Source: Thalassobius vesicularis (GTDB taxonomy: Bacteria > Pseudomonadota > Alphaproteobacteria > Rhodobacterales > Rhodobacteraceae). From it: DNA of 64,000 nt. Below are positions 7,953 to 18,231 of the stretch, piece after piece. Position numbers and translations under genes: made by a program. The notes beneath the pieces were generated by a model that was not told the origin of the DNA, did no database searches, and saw only the letters and a program-made list of their open reading frames with translations. The stretch lies in NCBI RefSeq assembly GCF_004799325.1, contig NZ_SSMD01000003.1:310001-374000 (forward strand). Direction: 5' to 3'. Within the stretch, counting starts at the first letter, position 1, and each line of letters opens with the position of its first letter.

Positions 7953-8925
7953 GGATTTCCGCCGCGATCTTGAACGAGGCAATCCGTTTTCCGATGTCGT
8001 GGATTTGTCCGTTCACGATCAGCTCGTCAGGCTGGAAGCGGTCGATCAGAACCTCCAGGTGCGCCGCCACCGTGTCGCGTGATCCATAGGCGCTGATCGC
8101 CAGCTGTTGGTTCACCATGCGCAGCAGCGCGGGCTCGATATGGTCCTCGATCCGGTCCACGGGCGCGGGCAGCTTGCCACGTTTGCCGGTCCGCATCTTC
8201 GCAAAGGCCTGCTGCATCGAGGTGCGCAGATACGCCCCCTCGGCATCATCCGCCCCGGCGAACACGTTCACGGCCATCATGAAGTACGGTTTTTCCAGAA
8301 AATATGACGGCTGAAAGGTCGCGCGATAGATTTGCGAGGCTTCCTCCAGATCCGCCGGCGCGAAATGCGAGGCAAAGGCGTAGGGCAGCCCCAGATAGGC
8401 CGCCAGCTGCGCGCCATAGAGGGACGAGCCCAGAATCCACACAGGTACCCGCGTGCCGACGCCCGGAAAGGCACGGACGCGCTGGCCCTCTTTCTCGTCC
8501 TGGAAATATTGCACCAGCTCCATCACGTCCTGCGGAAAGCGATCCGGCCCGGACATGTTGCGGCGCAGGGCCTGCATGGTTTCCTGATCCGTCCCCGGCG
8601 CGCGCCCCAGCCCCAGATCAATGCGGTCGGGATAGAGCGTCGCCAGCGTGCCGAACTGCTCGGCAATCACCAGCGGCGAGTGGTTGGGCAGCATGATCCC
8701 ACCGGCACCCACGCGGATATGCCGCGTCTTGCCTGCCACATGCCCGATCAGCACCGAGGTCGCCGCAGACGCGATTCCCGGCATGTTGTGATGCTCAGCC
8801 ATCCAATAGCGCCCATAGCCTGCTGCCTCGGCCTCTTGCGCCAGATCGACGGTGTTGGCCAGCGCCTCGGCGATCTCGTGCCCTTCGGGGACGGGCGACA
8901 GGTCGAGAACGGAGAATGGGATCAT
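7933..8925 (-). CDS. LLM-class flavin-dependent monooxygenase (bacterial luciferase-like)
   Basis: A 330-residue TIM-barrel protein of the luciferase-like monooxygenase family, starting [15 protein letters not shown]. Visible family motifs include [46 protein letters not shown] and VWILGSS. It would use reduced flavin and oxygen on an unknown substrate in the cytoplasm. The ATG at 8925 follows TAAGGAG, so the in-frame extension to 8970 is unlikely. The 3' end overlaps the convergent amidotransferase gene. It is the second gene after the patatin-like phospholipase gene (57 bp gap), possibly co-transcribed. Confidence 0.9.
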   Translation of the reverse strand: MIPFSVLDLSPVPEGHEIAEALANTVDLAQEAEAAGYGRYWMAEHHNMPGIASAATSVLIGHVAGKTRHIRVGAGGIMLPNHSPLVIAEQFGTLATLYPDRIDLGLGRAPGTDQETMQALRRNMSGPDRFPQDVMELVQYFQDEKEGQRVRAFPGVGTRVPVWILGSSLYGAQLAAYLGLPYAFASHFAPADLEEASQIYRATFQPSYFLEKPYFMMAVNVFAGADDAEGAYLRTSMQQAFAKMRTGKRGKLPAPVDRIEDHIEPALLRMVNQQLAISAYGSRDTVAAHLEVLIDRFQPDELIVNGQIHDIGKRIASFKIAAEILSARNG

Positions 8926-8982
8926 CGTGGGCTCCTTAAGTGTGCCGGGCAAACCTAGCACGCAGCGCACCGGGGTCCAGTG

Positions 8983-9885
8983 TCAGGACAGGATTGCCTG
9001 CAGCCCCGGCATTTGTGCCTTCATCGCCTCGTACCCCTCGCGGATCGCCAGATCGGCCTTGGTGAAATCCAGCACGGTCATCTTGTCCATCAGGGTCAGG
9101 TTGACCATGACATGTGGCGGCTCTCCGGCCAGGCGGGCGCGGCGGATGTGATCGGTCATCACGTCGATCGAGGTCGAGAGCACGTCCAGATAGGCCGGAG
9201 GGCGCTGGCGTTTGCGGGTCTTGTCACTCAGGTAGCTGCGCAACAGCGGCTGTACGGCGGCGGGCAAGGTGTCGACCACCTGATCCAGCCCGAATCCCGG
9301 TGTTTGCGGCTGCGGCGCGTCCCGGCGGATGCTGTAGAGTTTCGAGTTCGGATCGACCGCAATCACCACATCCGCCCCCAAGGCCCGCGCGCAGGACACC
9401 GGGATCGGGTTGCTCATCCCGCCGTCCAGCAGCCAGCGGCCGTCCTTGTGATACGGCGCAAAGATACCGGGTATCCCGATCGAGGCGCGGATCGCAGGCA
9501 GCAACGGGCCGTCCTGCAGCCAAACCTCGCGCCCGGCGTAAAGGTCGGTCGCCACGGCCATGAAGGGACGGTCCAGCGCCTCGATCCGCTCGCCATAGCC
9601 GAGGCCCTGCAATGCCTGCACGATCCTGTCGCCGGTGATCAGCCCGCCCGAGGTCACGTCGATATCCACCATCCGCGCGACGCTCAGCTGGGTCAGGTTG
9701 CGGGCGAATGCTTCCAGCTTGTCCAGCGCGCCCGAACACGCCGCCGCCCCCACCAAAGCCCCCATCGAGGTGCCGCAGATCACGTCGGGGGTGATCCCTT
9801 CTTCGGCCAGGGCGCGCATTACGCCGATATGGCACCACCCGCGCGCGCCGCCGCTGCCTAGGGCCAGTCCGATCCGTGGTTTCAT
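8983..9885 (-). CDS. patatin-like phospholipase (RssA-like)
   Basis: A 300-residue patatin-family serine hydrolase with the Ser-Asp dyad in view: oxyanion loop GSGGARG (10-16), nucleophile Ser40 in GTSMG, and Asp154 in DGG. It carries no signal peptide, so it is likely a cytoplasmic or membrane-associated lipid acyl hydrolase of the RssA/YchK type. The ATG at 9885 follows GGAGGTGG at good spacing, so I reject the longer frame to 9930. It is transcribed away from lrgAB and toward the monooxygenase gene. Confidence 0.9.
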   Translation of the reverse strand: MKPRIGLALGSGGARGWCHIGVMRALAEEGITPDVICGTSMGALVGAAACSGALDKLEAFARNLTQLSVARMVDIDVTSGGLITGDRIVQALQGLGYGERIEALDRPFMAVATDLYAGREVWLQDGPLLPAIRASIGIPGIFAPYHKDGRWLLDGGMSNPIPVSCARALGADVVIAVDPNSKLYSIRRDAPQPQTPGFGLDQVVDTLPAAVQPLLRSYLSDKTRKRQRPPAYLDVLSTSIDVMTDHIRRARLAGEPPHVMVNLTLMDKMTVLDFTKADLAIREGYEAMKAQMPGLQAILS

Positions 9886-10011
9886 GGGCCACCTCCTGTT
9901 GCATTCAGCGTCCTGCTGCGCGCGGTCCAATGCAAGCCTGCCGCAACGGAACGGCGCTTGATTGCAGGCGGAGCCGGTGAAACAGTTCCAGACAGACCAC
10001 CGGAGGACACG

Positions 10012-10359
10012 ATGATCGCCTATCTGACACTGATCTTGGGCTGCCAGCTGGCTGGCGAAGTTTCCGTCACCTTACTGGGCCTGCCGGTTCCGGGGCCGGT
10101 TCTGGGCATGGTGCTGCTGTTTGTCATCCTGCTGATCCGGGGCGGCATCCCAGAGGGGCTGGGCCAGACGGCGGACGGGTTGCTGCGCGCGATGTCGCTG
10201 CTGTTCGTGCCCGCCGGCACCGGGATCATGATGCACTTCACCCTGCTGGGTCAGGCGTTGCTACCGCTGGGTGCCGCGTTGATCGTCAGCACGCTGGCCA
10301 CGATTGCCGTCACCGCCGGTATGATGCGCCTCTTGGCGAAGGAGGCGGGCGATGCGTGA
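10012..10359 (+). CDS. lrgA: CidA/LrgA family membrane protein
   Basis: A 115-residue hydrophobic protein with four predicted membrane helices and the family signature GLPVPGPVLGMVLLF near residue 23. CidA/LrgA proteins are holin-like and with LrgB affect murein hydrolase activity, and pyruvate or glycolate transport in some organisms. The ATG at 10012 follows CGGAGGACA. The gene overlaps lrgB by 8 bp, which together with family knowledge indicates a functional pair. Confidence 0.9.
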   Translation: MIAYLTLILGCQLAGEVSVTLLGLPVPGPVLGMVLLFVILLIRGGIPEGLGQTADGLLRAMSLLFVPAGTGIMMHFTLLGQALLPLGAALIVSTLATIAVTAGMMRLLAKEAGDA

Positions 10360-11074
10360 TCTGCAACAAATCTGGGTCTACCTGAACGCCCTGCCCCTGT
10401 TTCACCTGACCCTTACGCTGGTCGCATTCCAAGCAGCGACGTGGGTGTTCGAGAAATCCGGCCGCAAGCCGCTGCTGAACCCGGTGCTGATCGCGGTCGC
10501 GGTGATCGTCGCCGTCCTGCTGGGTACGGGGACCGAATATGCGACCTATTTCGAGGGCGCGCAGTTCGTCCATTTCCTACTGGGTCCGGCCACCGTTTCG
10601 CTGGCGATCCCGCTCTATCGGCAATGGCACCGGGTGCGGGCATCTGCGCTGGCAATCGCGGTCAGCCTGCTGAGCGGCTCTGTGGTGGCGGCACTGTCGG
10701 CGGTGGGCGTGGCGTGGGTCATGGGCGCCTCGCCTGCGCTGATCGCCTCCATCGCGCCAAAATCGGTGACCGCGCCGGTCGCCATGGCAATTTCGGAACA
10801 GCTGGGAGGCCTGCCCTCGCTGACAGCGGCGCTGGTCATCGCCACGGGGATCATCGGCGCGATCCTGGGGCCGATCCTGCTGAACCTGATGGGCATCACC
10901 GATTGGAAGGCGCGCGGCCTTGCGCTGGGGACGGCCAGCCACGGGATCGGCACCGCGCGGGCCTTGCAGGTGAACGAGGTCGCAGGCGCCTTTTCCGGCC
11001 TCGCCATGGGGCTGAACGCGCTGGCGACGGCGATTTTGCTGCCAGTGCTGTGGGTGCTGCTGTTCGGGGGGTAG
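10352..11074 (+). CDS. lrgB: CidB/LrgB family membrane protein
   Basis: A 240-residue polytopic membrane protein of the LrgB/CidB family, with motifs LGPATVSLAIPLYRQ, SIAPKSVTAPVAM and ASHGIGTARA. It is translationally coupled to lrgA (8 bp overlap) and ends only a few bases before the convergent tRNA-Arg gene. The inferred role is the partner of the LrgA holin-like protein in the inner membrane, in cell-wall turnover or small-acid export. Confidence 0.92.
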   Translation: MRDLQQIWVYLNALPLFHLTLTLVAFQAATWVFEKSGRKPLLNPVLIAVAVIVAVLLGTGTEYATYFEGAQFVHFLLGPATVSLAIPLYRQWHRVRASALAIAVSLLSGSVVAALSAVGVAWVMGASPALIASIAPKSVTAPVAMAISEQLGGLPSLTAALVIATGIIGAILGPILLNLMGITDWKARGLALGTASHGIGTARALQVNEVAGAFSGLAMGLNALATAILLPVLWVLLFGG

Positions 11075-11079
11075 GTAAG

Positions 11080-11156
11080 TGGCGCACCCAAGAGGATTCG
11101 AACCTCTGGCCTTTGCCTTCGGAGGGCAACGCTCTATCCAGCTGAGCTATGGGTGC
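11080..11156 (-). tRNA. tRNA-Arg (anticodon CCG)
   Basis: A 77-nt cloverleaf on the minus strand with acceptor stem GCACCCA/TGGGTGC, discriminator G and an encoded CCA. It has a D-arm with AGCTCAGCTGGATAGAGC, an anticodon stem TTGCC/GGCAA around a CTCCGAA loop (anticodon CCG, reading CGG) and a T-loop GTTCGAATC. It lies just downstream of sufS and tail to tail with lrgB, 5 bp after its stop codon. Confidence 0.97.
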
Positions 11157-11221
11157 GTAGAGCCGTCTTTATGCCAAGCCCGCGCGAGGTGCAATCGGTA
11201 ACACCGCGCGGGCCAGCGATT

Positions 11222-12442
11222 TTATCCCAGCAGATCGTGCGCCAGTTCCAGCGCATCGACCAGCACGTCCACCTCGGCGCGGGTGTTGTACATCGCGAAC
11301 GAGGCGCGGCAGGTCGCCGAGACGCCCAGATGCTCCATCAGCGGACCGGCGCAATGGTGGCCCGCACGAACGGCGACGCCCTTCTTGTCCAGGATGGTCG
11401 AGATGTCATGCGCATGCGCCGCCCCGTTCATGGTGAACGAGAAAATGGCAGCCTTTCCAGACGCATGGCCCTGCACGTTCAACCAGTTCAGCCCGGCAAG
11501 GCGCTGGCTGGCATAGGCATTCAGGTCGGCCTCGTGCGCGGCGATCTTGTCCATGCCGACACCCATCAGGTAATCCAGCGCGACGCCCATGCCGATGGTC
11601 TGGACGATGCCGGGGGTGCCGGCCTCGAACTTCATCGGCGGGTCGTTATAGATGACGTGGTCGCGCGTGACCTCTTTGATCATGTCCCCGCCGCCCAGGA
11701 AGGGGCGCATCTCGTCCATGCGGTCGCGCTTGATGTAGATCGCTCCGGACCCCGAGGGGCCGTACAGCTTGTGCCCCGTGATGGCGTAGAAATCGCAGCC
11801 GATTTCCTCGACATTCACCGGCATGTGGACCGAGCCTTGCGAGCCGTCCACCAGAACCGGCACGCCCTTTTCGCGCGCCGCGTGGCAGATGGTTTTCACG
11901 TCCACGATGGTGCCCAGCACGTTCGAGCATTGCGTGATCGCCACCAGTTTCGTCTTGGGTCCGATCGCGTCGATCACCTTGCCCGCGTCGATCGAGCCGT
12001 CCAGCTCGGGCTCGACCCATTTCAGGACAACGCCCTGACGTTCGCGCAGGAAATGCCACGGCACGATGTTGGCGTGATGCTCGACCACGGACAGGACGAT
12101 CTCGTCCCCTGCCTGCAGACGCGGCGCGGCCCAGCCGTAGGACACCAGGTTGATGCCTTCGGTCGTGCCCGAGGTGAACACGATCTCGTCTTCGTCACGC
12201 ACACCCAGAAACCGCGCAACGATGCCGCGCACGGATTCGTATTTCTCGGTCGCCAGGTTCGACAGGTAGTGCAGCCCGCGGTGGACGTTGGCGTATTCGT
12301 GTTCATAGGCGCGGGTGATCGCGTCGATCACGACCTTCGGCTTTTGCGCGCTGGCGCCGTTGTCCAGATAAGTCAGCGGCTTGCCATTCACCGTCCGCGA
12401 CAGGATCGGGAAATCGGCCCGGATTTTTTCGACATCATACAT
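11222..12442 (-). CDS. sufS: cysteine desulfurase SufS
   Basis: A 406-residue PLP enzyme that removes sulfur from cysteine as a persulfide for Fe-S cluster assembly. Seen are the N-terminal YLDNGASAQKP, the PLP lysine Lys225 in ITGHKLYGP and the short catalytic loop RAGHHCAGP with Cys364, which marks the group II (SufS) class. The usual DGAQ motif appears as DGSQG. It is the last protein gene of the suf operon, 3 bp after a YIP1-like gene, with no sufE or sufA following. It would supply sulfur to the SufBCD scaffold; an acceptor such as SufE or SufU must be elsewhere. Confidence 0.96.
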   Translation of the reverse strand: MYDVEKIRADFPILSRTVNGKPLTYLDNGASAQKPKVVIDAITRAYEHEYANVHRGLHYLSNLATEKYESVRGIVARFLGVRDEDEIVFTSGTTEGINLVSYGWAAPRLQAGDEIVLSVVEHHANIVPWHFLRERQGVVLKWVEPELDGSIDAGKVIDAIGPKTKLVAITQCSNVLGTIVDVKTICHAAREKGVPVLVDGSQGSVHMPVNVEEIGCDFYAITGHKLYGPSGSGAIYIKRDRMDEMRPFLGGGDMIKEVTRDHVIYNDPPMKFEAGTPGIVQTIGMGVALDYLMGVGMDKIAAHEADLNAYASQRLAGLNWLNVQGHASGKAAIFSFTMNGAAHAHDISTILDKKGVAVRAGHHCAGPLMEHLGVSATCRASFAMYNTRAEVDVLVDALELAHDLLG

Positions 12443-12445
12443 GGA

Positions 12446-13021
12446 TCACATCCCCATGGAGGAGGCCCCGATCAGGAGCACGAAAATTGACAGGGCCAGC
12501 ACAAAGCCCACCCCTGCAAGAACCAGCGACATGATGGCCTTGCCAAGCGAGTCCCACCCCTGCGCTGTCTTCACGAACTGCGCCATCAGCCACAGGCCAT
12601 ACAGACCCAGGGCCAGTGCCGCCAGGTTCGCCAGGCTGGTCGAAACCATCATCAGGGCGATCAGCGCGGCCTGCGCGACGGCCCGCAGACCCTGCAACCA
12701 AGCCAGCAGCACCAACAGGTCCAGAAACTCGGCGGTGCCGCCCATCATCTTGCCGATCCATTGCAGGACCAGCGCGCCTATCACCATCGCCGCCGACAGC
12801 AGCGCCAGGTACAGGATCGGCAGATTCATCCCGGTCTGGGCGCCGGTCATCCCCTCGAACTGCAGGATCGAGAGCGAGTAGAGCAGCGTGTTCACCACTG
12901 CCACAAGCGCGACACCCGTCCAGATCGCCTGCGAAGACAGGCCCATCGACAGGATGCGGCGCGCGGCCGAGGCCGGGTCACGCAGCGTTTCCAGCGCCAG
13001 GTCCTTCAGCAGCGGGTTCAT
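12446..13021 (-). CDS. YIP1-family membrane protein
   Basis: A 191-residue integral membrane protein with about five hydrophobic helices and the YIP1-family layout: a short N-terminal region (LALETLRDPASAARRIL), then helices. The function is unknown. The ATG at 13021 overlaps the end of the preceding, related gene by 4 bp, and the stop lies 3 bp before sufS. Its place inside the suf operon may be for co-expression only. A longer in-frame extension to 13372 is antisense or out-of-frame to the upstream gene and is rejected. Confidence 0.75.
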   Translation of the reverse strand: MNPLLKDLALETLRDPASAARRILSMGLSSQAIWTGVALVAVVNTLLYSLSILQFEGMTGAQTGMNLPILYLALLSAAMVIGALVLQWIGKMMGGTAEFLDLLVLLAWLQGLRAVAQAALIALMMVSTSLANLAALALGLYGLWLMAQFVKTAQGWDSLGKAIMSLVLAGVGFVLALSIFVLLIGASSMGM

Positions 13022-13509
13022 TCCTGCGGCCCCCATTCGGCCTGACGCAATCCCGCCAGCCAGAACCATGCGAAGATCACCAGCCAGATGAACCCGACCG
13101 CAGACAGGGCCGGCCCCGCGCCGATGAAACCGGCAACCAGCCCCTGCAACAGGATCAGCGGCGAGGATGCCAGCAAGGCCCAGAACAGCGCGATCCGTGC
13201 GCCGAAACCGGTGCCCCTGCCCCGCAGCGCCTTGGCCACCAGATGCGAGACAAGCGCCAGCACGTACAGGATCAGCGGTGCAATCATCACCCATGCCAGC
13301 AGGGTCGCGCCCAGCAGCATGTTCAGCTCGATCTCGGGGTTCAGATGGGCCTCGCGGGCCAGACGGGGCCATTGCGCGACGAAGACCACCACGCAGCCAG
13401 CCATCAGGATGGCCAATGCGCGGTCCTCGCGCTGCCCCATCGCCAGAAGGCGGGCCACCACGCGGCCCGGCCCCCGGTAGGTCGCCACGATATCGCGGGT
13501 GACAGCCAT
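13018..13509 (-). CDS. YIP1-like membrane protein (second copy)
   Basis: A 163-residue membrane protein with about four helices and a basic N-terminus (MAVTRDIVATYRGPGRVV). It appears related to the next gene in size and layout, and I assign it to the YIP1-like group with moderate confidence. It starts in a TGATG overlap with the sufD stop and ends in an ATGA overlap with its neighbour, so sufD, this gene and the next form one tightly coupled block. Confidence 0.7.
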   Translation of the reverse strand: MAVTRDIVATYRGPGRVVARLLAMGQREDRALAILMAGCVVVFVAQWPRLAREAHLNPEIELNMLLGATLLAWVMIAPLILYVLALVSHLVAKALRGRGTGFGARIALFWALLASSPLILLQGLVAGFIGAGPALSAVGFIWLVIFAWFWLAGLRQAEWGPQE

Positions 13510-14798
13510 CAGTCGCGCCGACGCTCCAGCCAGCCTTCGAGCCGGCTGACGATTTCGTCCTTCAACGCGTCGGCCTCGATCTCGTCGACGGCCTCGGCCA
13601 GGAAGGCCAGAACCAGCAGGTCGGTCGCTTCATGTGCGGGCACCCCACGCGAGCGCAGGTAGAACAGCGCTTCGTCGTCGATCGCACCCGAGGTCGAGCC
13701 GTGCGAGCACGCCACGTCATCGGCGTAGATCTCCAGTTCGGGCTTGGCCAGGAACTGGCTGTCATCGTCCAGCAGCAGCGATTGGCTGATCTGGTAGCCG
13801 TCGGTTTTCTGCGCGCCTTCCTTGACCAGGATCTTGCCCTGGAACACGCCGGTCGCCCCGTTGCGCAGCACCTTCTTGAACACCTGACGGCTTTCGCAGT
13901 TCAGGGCGTCATGGGTGATGAACACGGTGTCGTCGTGGTGGAAATCGCCGTCGCCCATGCAGGCCCCGGCCACATGCGCGACCGAGTCGTCGCCCAGCAG
14001 CTCGATCACGCATTCGTTGCGCGTCATCACGCCGTTGGCGGTCAGGGTAAAGGACTTGAACAGCGACTCGGCACCCAGTCGGGCAAAGATATGCGTGGCG
14101 GCACGGCGCTTGTGGTCGCGGCCTTGCGCGCGGACATGGTGGAACCTGGCGCCATCGGCCACGTCCACCTCCAACACCTTGTTGAAGCGCGACGCGGCGG
14201 GGCCGTTTTCCAGCAGCGTCAGCTCGGCGCCCTCTTCCAGCTTCACCACGTGATGCAGGATCGCGTCCGAGGTTTCGGAGCGGTGGAAATAGATCAGGCT
14301 GACGGGCTTCGAGGGCTTCCCGGTGACCCGGATCAGTGCGCCATCGGTGGCGAATGCGCTGTTCAGCGCGGCCAGAGGACGCTCGACCGGCGATTGCCCG
14401 CGCGCTTCGAGCACGCCGTACAGATCACGCGCCCAGTGGATGTCGGCGCTCCCGGCCTCGGCCAGACGCTCGATCTCGACGCCTTCCATGCTCAGATCGT
14501 CGCTCAGATCGGGCGCAAAGACGCCATCGACGAAGACGATCTTCAGGCGGTCGATGCCCGAGAACACCGGCGGCTCGCCTTGCGTGTCGAACAGCGCGGC
14601 GGGGGTGGCCTCGACGGCAGTCAGGCTGTCGGGACGGGTGTATTTCCAGTACTCATCGCGGCGCGTCGGCAGGCCCATCGCCCGCACGCGCGCCAGTGCG
14701 TCCTGACGCGGGGCCGCCAGCCAGCCACCCTCGGCGGGCAGGGTCAGCACGGCCAGGCGCGTCTCGGTCGCGTCCAGTTTCGCTTGTGCCAGCGCCAT
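13509..14798 (-). CDS. sufD: Fe-S cluster assembly protein SufD
   Basis: A 429-residue SufBD-family beta-helix scaffold subunit that forms SufBC2D with the ATPase SufC and with SufB. Characteristic C-terminal motifs are visible: FKKVLRNGATGVFQGKI, AQKTDGYQISQSLLL and DDVACSHGSTSGAID, including the conserved His-containing segment that contacts the cluster site in family members. The ATG at 14798 sits inside the sufC stop (TAATG), so translation is coupled. The longer frame to 15050 overlaps sufC and is rejected. Confidence 0.95.
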   Translation of the reverse strand: MALAQAKLDATETRLAVLTLPAEGGWLAAPRQDALARVRAMGLPTRRDEYWKYTRPDSLTAVEATPAALFDTQGEPPVFSGIDRLKIVFVDGVFAPDLSDDLSMEGVEIERLAEAGSADIHWARDLYGVLEARGQSPVERPLAALNSAFATDGALIRVTGKPSKPVSLIYFHRSETSDAILHHVVKLEEGAELTLLENGPAASRFNKVLEVDVADGARFHHVRAQGRDHKRRAATHIFARLGAESLFKSFTLTANGVMTRNECVIELLGDDSVAHVAGACMGDGDFHHDDTVFITHDALNCESRQVFKKVLRNGATGVFQGKILVKEGAQKTDGYQISQSLLLDDDSQFLAKPELEIYADDVACSHGSTSGAIDDEALFYLRSRGVPAHEATDLLVLAFLAEAVDEIEADALKDEIVSRLEGWLERRRD

Positions 14799-15553
14799 TA
14801 CTGCACCTCCGCCAGAATGTCGGCATAGCCGTTCTGTTCGACCTCCAGCGCCAGCTCGGGGCCGCCGGATTTCACGATGCGGCCATTGGCCATGATGTGC
14901 ACCACGTCGGGCTGGATGTGGTCCAGCAGGCGCTGGTAGTGCGTGATCACCAGGAACGAGCGTTTGCCGTCGCGCAGCGCGTTCACGCCCTCGGCAACCA
15001 GTTTCATCGCGTCGACGTCCAGGCCCGAGTCCGTCTCGTCCAGGATGCACATCTTGGGTTCCAGCATCGCCATCTGCAGGATCTCGTTGCGCTTTTTCTC
15101 ACCACCCGAGAAGCCGACATTGACCGGACGCTTCAGCATCTCGGCGTCGATCTTCAGGGTCTTGGCTTTCTCGCGCACGACCTTCAGGAACTCGGCTGCG
15201 GACATTTCCTCTTGGCCGCGCGCCTTGCGCTGTGCGTTCACCGCGGTGCGCAGGAAGGTCATGTTGCCGACGCCGGGGATTTCGACCGGGTACTGGAACG
15301 CCAGGAACAGGCCGGCAGCGGCGCGCTCTTCGGGCTCCATCTCCAGCAGGTCAACGCCGTCCAGCGTGGCCGAGCCGCCAATCACCTCGTAGCCGTCCTT
15401 GCCCGACAGCACATAGCTGGTCGTGGACTTGCCCGAGCCGTTCGGGCCCATGATCGCATGCACCGTGCCGGGTTCGATCACCAGGTCGACCCCTTTCAGG
15501 ATCTGCTTGTCTTCTTCTTCAAGTTTGACTTGCAGGTTCTTGATTTCCAGCAT
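14798..15553 (-). CDS. sufC: Fe-S cluster assembly ATPase SufC
   Basis: A 251-residue soluble ABC ATPase that powers the SufBCD scaffold. It shows Walker A GPNGSGKST (36-44), a Q-loop at FLAFQYP, signature FSGGEKKR, Walker B MCILDETDSGLD and a switch histidine in VITHYQR. It lies 61 bp downstream of a YbjQ-like gene and is coupled to sufD. Length and motifs match SufC closely. Confidence 0.97.
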   Translation of the reverse strand: MLEIKNLQVKLEEEDKQILKGVDLVIEPGTVHAIMGPNGSGKSTTSYVLSGKDGYEVIGGSATLDGVDLLEMEPEERAAAGLFLAFQYPVEIPGVGNMTFLRTAVNAQRKARGQEEMSAAEFLKVVREKAKTLKIDAEMLKRPVNVGFSGGEKKRNEILQMAMLEPKMCILDETDSGLDVDAMKLVAEGVNALRDGKRSFLVITHYQRLLDHIQPDVVHIMANGRIVKSGGPELALEVEQNGYADILAEVQ

Positions 15554-15614
15554 TTTTCTTCCTTCCGATACGGTTTGCCTGCCCCACGGGGCGGCGAATT
15601 TCTTTTGGCCGGGA

Positions 15615-15929
15615 TCAGTCGATCACAACGGCCGTGCCCGAAGCCGAGACCATCAGCATCGACTGTCCCACAACTTCGTAATCCAGATCCACGCCGACCA
15701 CGGCGTTCGCGCCCAGCAGCTGCGCGCGTTCCTGCAGCTCGCGCAGGGCGGTTTCGCGGGCGTCGGCCAGCTTGGATTCATACGCGCCCGAGCGCCCGCC
15801 GACGATATCGGTGATGCTGGCGAACAGGTCGCGCACCACGTTGGCGCCCATGATCGCCTCACCGACCACGATGCCCTTGTAGGCGGTGATCCGGTGTCCT
15901 TCGATGGTAGGTGTCGTCGTCACGATCAT
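15615..15929 (-). CDS. YbjQ family (DUF74, heavy-metal-binding-domain-like) protein
   Basis: A 104-residue protein of the YbjQ/UPF0145 family, starting [14 protein letters not shown] with the hallmark [23 protein letters not shown] region and a C-terminal [10 protein letters not shown]. Members form pentameric rings and their cellular function is not established. It lies between a small membrane-protein gene (1 bp gap) and sufC in the suf operon, so a link with metal or Fe-S handling is tempting but unproven. Confidence 0.88.
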   Translation of the reverse strand: MIVTTTPTIEGHRITAYKGIVVGEAIMGANVVRDLFASITDIVGGRSGAYESKLADARETALRELQERAQLLGANAVVGVDLDYEVVGQSMLMVSASGTAVVID

Positions 15930-15930
15930 G

Positions 15931-16140
15931 TCAGTTCATCCCGAAATAGGTCATGGTCATCATGACCGCCATGCCCAGTGCCCCGGCGACCAGCGCCGTC
16001 AGCACGACCGAGCCAGCCAACAGCCCCTCGGTCTTGCCCTTTTGCTTGCGCAGGCCCAGCCCGATCAGCGTGCCCACGAAAATCCCGATGCCGACACCGG
16101 CGGATTTCATGGCCAACAGTTGCAGCAATGCCAACGTCAT
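15931..16140 (-). CDS. small two-helix membrane protein of unknown function
   Basis: A 69-residue protein with two hydrophobic segments (about 1-25 and 40-67) separated by a basic loop ([11 protein letters not shown]). I do not recognise a family. The ATG at 16140 follows GAGGGA, while a longer frame to 16188 would overlap the DUF486 gene by 44 bp. It sits 4 bp after that gene and 1 bp before the YbjQ-like gene, inside the sufB-sufC interval. Confidence 0.7.
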   Translation of the reverse strand: MTLALLQLLAMKSAGVGIGIFVGTLIGLGLRKQKGKTEGLLAGSVVLTALVAGALGMAVMMTMTYFGMN

Positions 16141-16144
16141 TCCC

Positions 16145-16480
16145 TCAACCCCTGAACACGAAAGCCGCACCAACGGCGATAAATCCAAAGCCGATCAGCG
16201 TGTTCAGGCTGAGCTGCTCTTTCAACCAGAAGGCCGAGAACCCGGCAAAGACCACCAGCGTGATGACCTCTTGGATGGTTTTCAGCTGCGCGGCCGAGTA
16301 GACCTGATGCCCGATCCGATTGGCCGGCACTGCCAGCCAGTATTCGAAAAAGGCGATCCCCCAGCTGATCAGCACCACAAGGTACAGTGGCACGGCCTTG
16401 AACTTCAGATGGCCGTACCACGCGAAGGTCATGAAGACATTCGACAGACCAAGCATCACGATCGGCGCGACGAAGTTCAT
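16145..16480 (-). CDS. DUF486 (DMT-superfamily) membrane protein
   Basis: A 111-residue protein with four membrane helices that matches DUF486, a compact drug/metabolite-transporter-like family. Recognisable stretches are MLGLSNVFMTFAWYGHLKF, FFEYWLAVPANRIG and LKEQLSLNTLIGF. Its transport substrate is unknown. It follows a small membrane-protein gene by 1 bp within the suf operon. Confidence 0.85.
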   Translation of the reverse strand: MNFVAPIVMLGLSNVFMTFAWYGHLKFKAVPLYLVVLISWGIAFFEYWLAVPANRIGHQVYSAAQLKTIQEVITLVVFAGFSAFWLKEQLSLNTLIGFGFIAVGAAFVFRG

Positions 16481-16481
16481 C

Positions 16482-16680
16482 TCACCACCTGCGGCTCATC
16501 AGGGCCAGGATCACACGAGAGGCCAGCCAGCCGATAAAAACCCCCAGCGGAATCCAGAACACGGGGCTCAGGAATTCCATCCGGTGCATGTTGACCCACA
16601 GCATGCCACCTGCCCCGCCGATCACCGGCAGGACATAGGGCACCGCTGCGGCGATGCGCGCGGACAGGGGGATTTTCGGA

Positions 16681-16688
<8 letters not shown>
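16482..16688 (-). CDS. small membrane protein of unknown function
   Basis: A 68-residue protein with two hydrophobic segments (about 10-30 and 40-63) and a basic C-terminus (MSRRW). No family is recognised. Its ATG lies within the end of sufB (8 bp overlap) and its stop is 1 bp before the DUF486 gene, so it is translated with them. It is the first of four small genes between sufB and sufC. Confidence 0.72.
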
Positions 16689-18204
<1,516 letters not shown>

Positions 18205-18231
18205 GGCCCTACTCCTGTTCGCGTCTTGCTC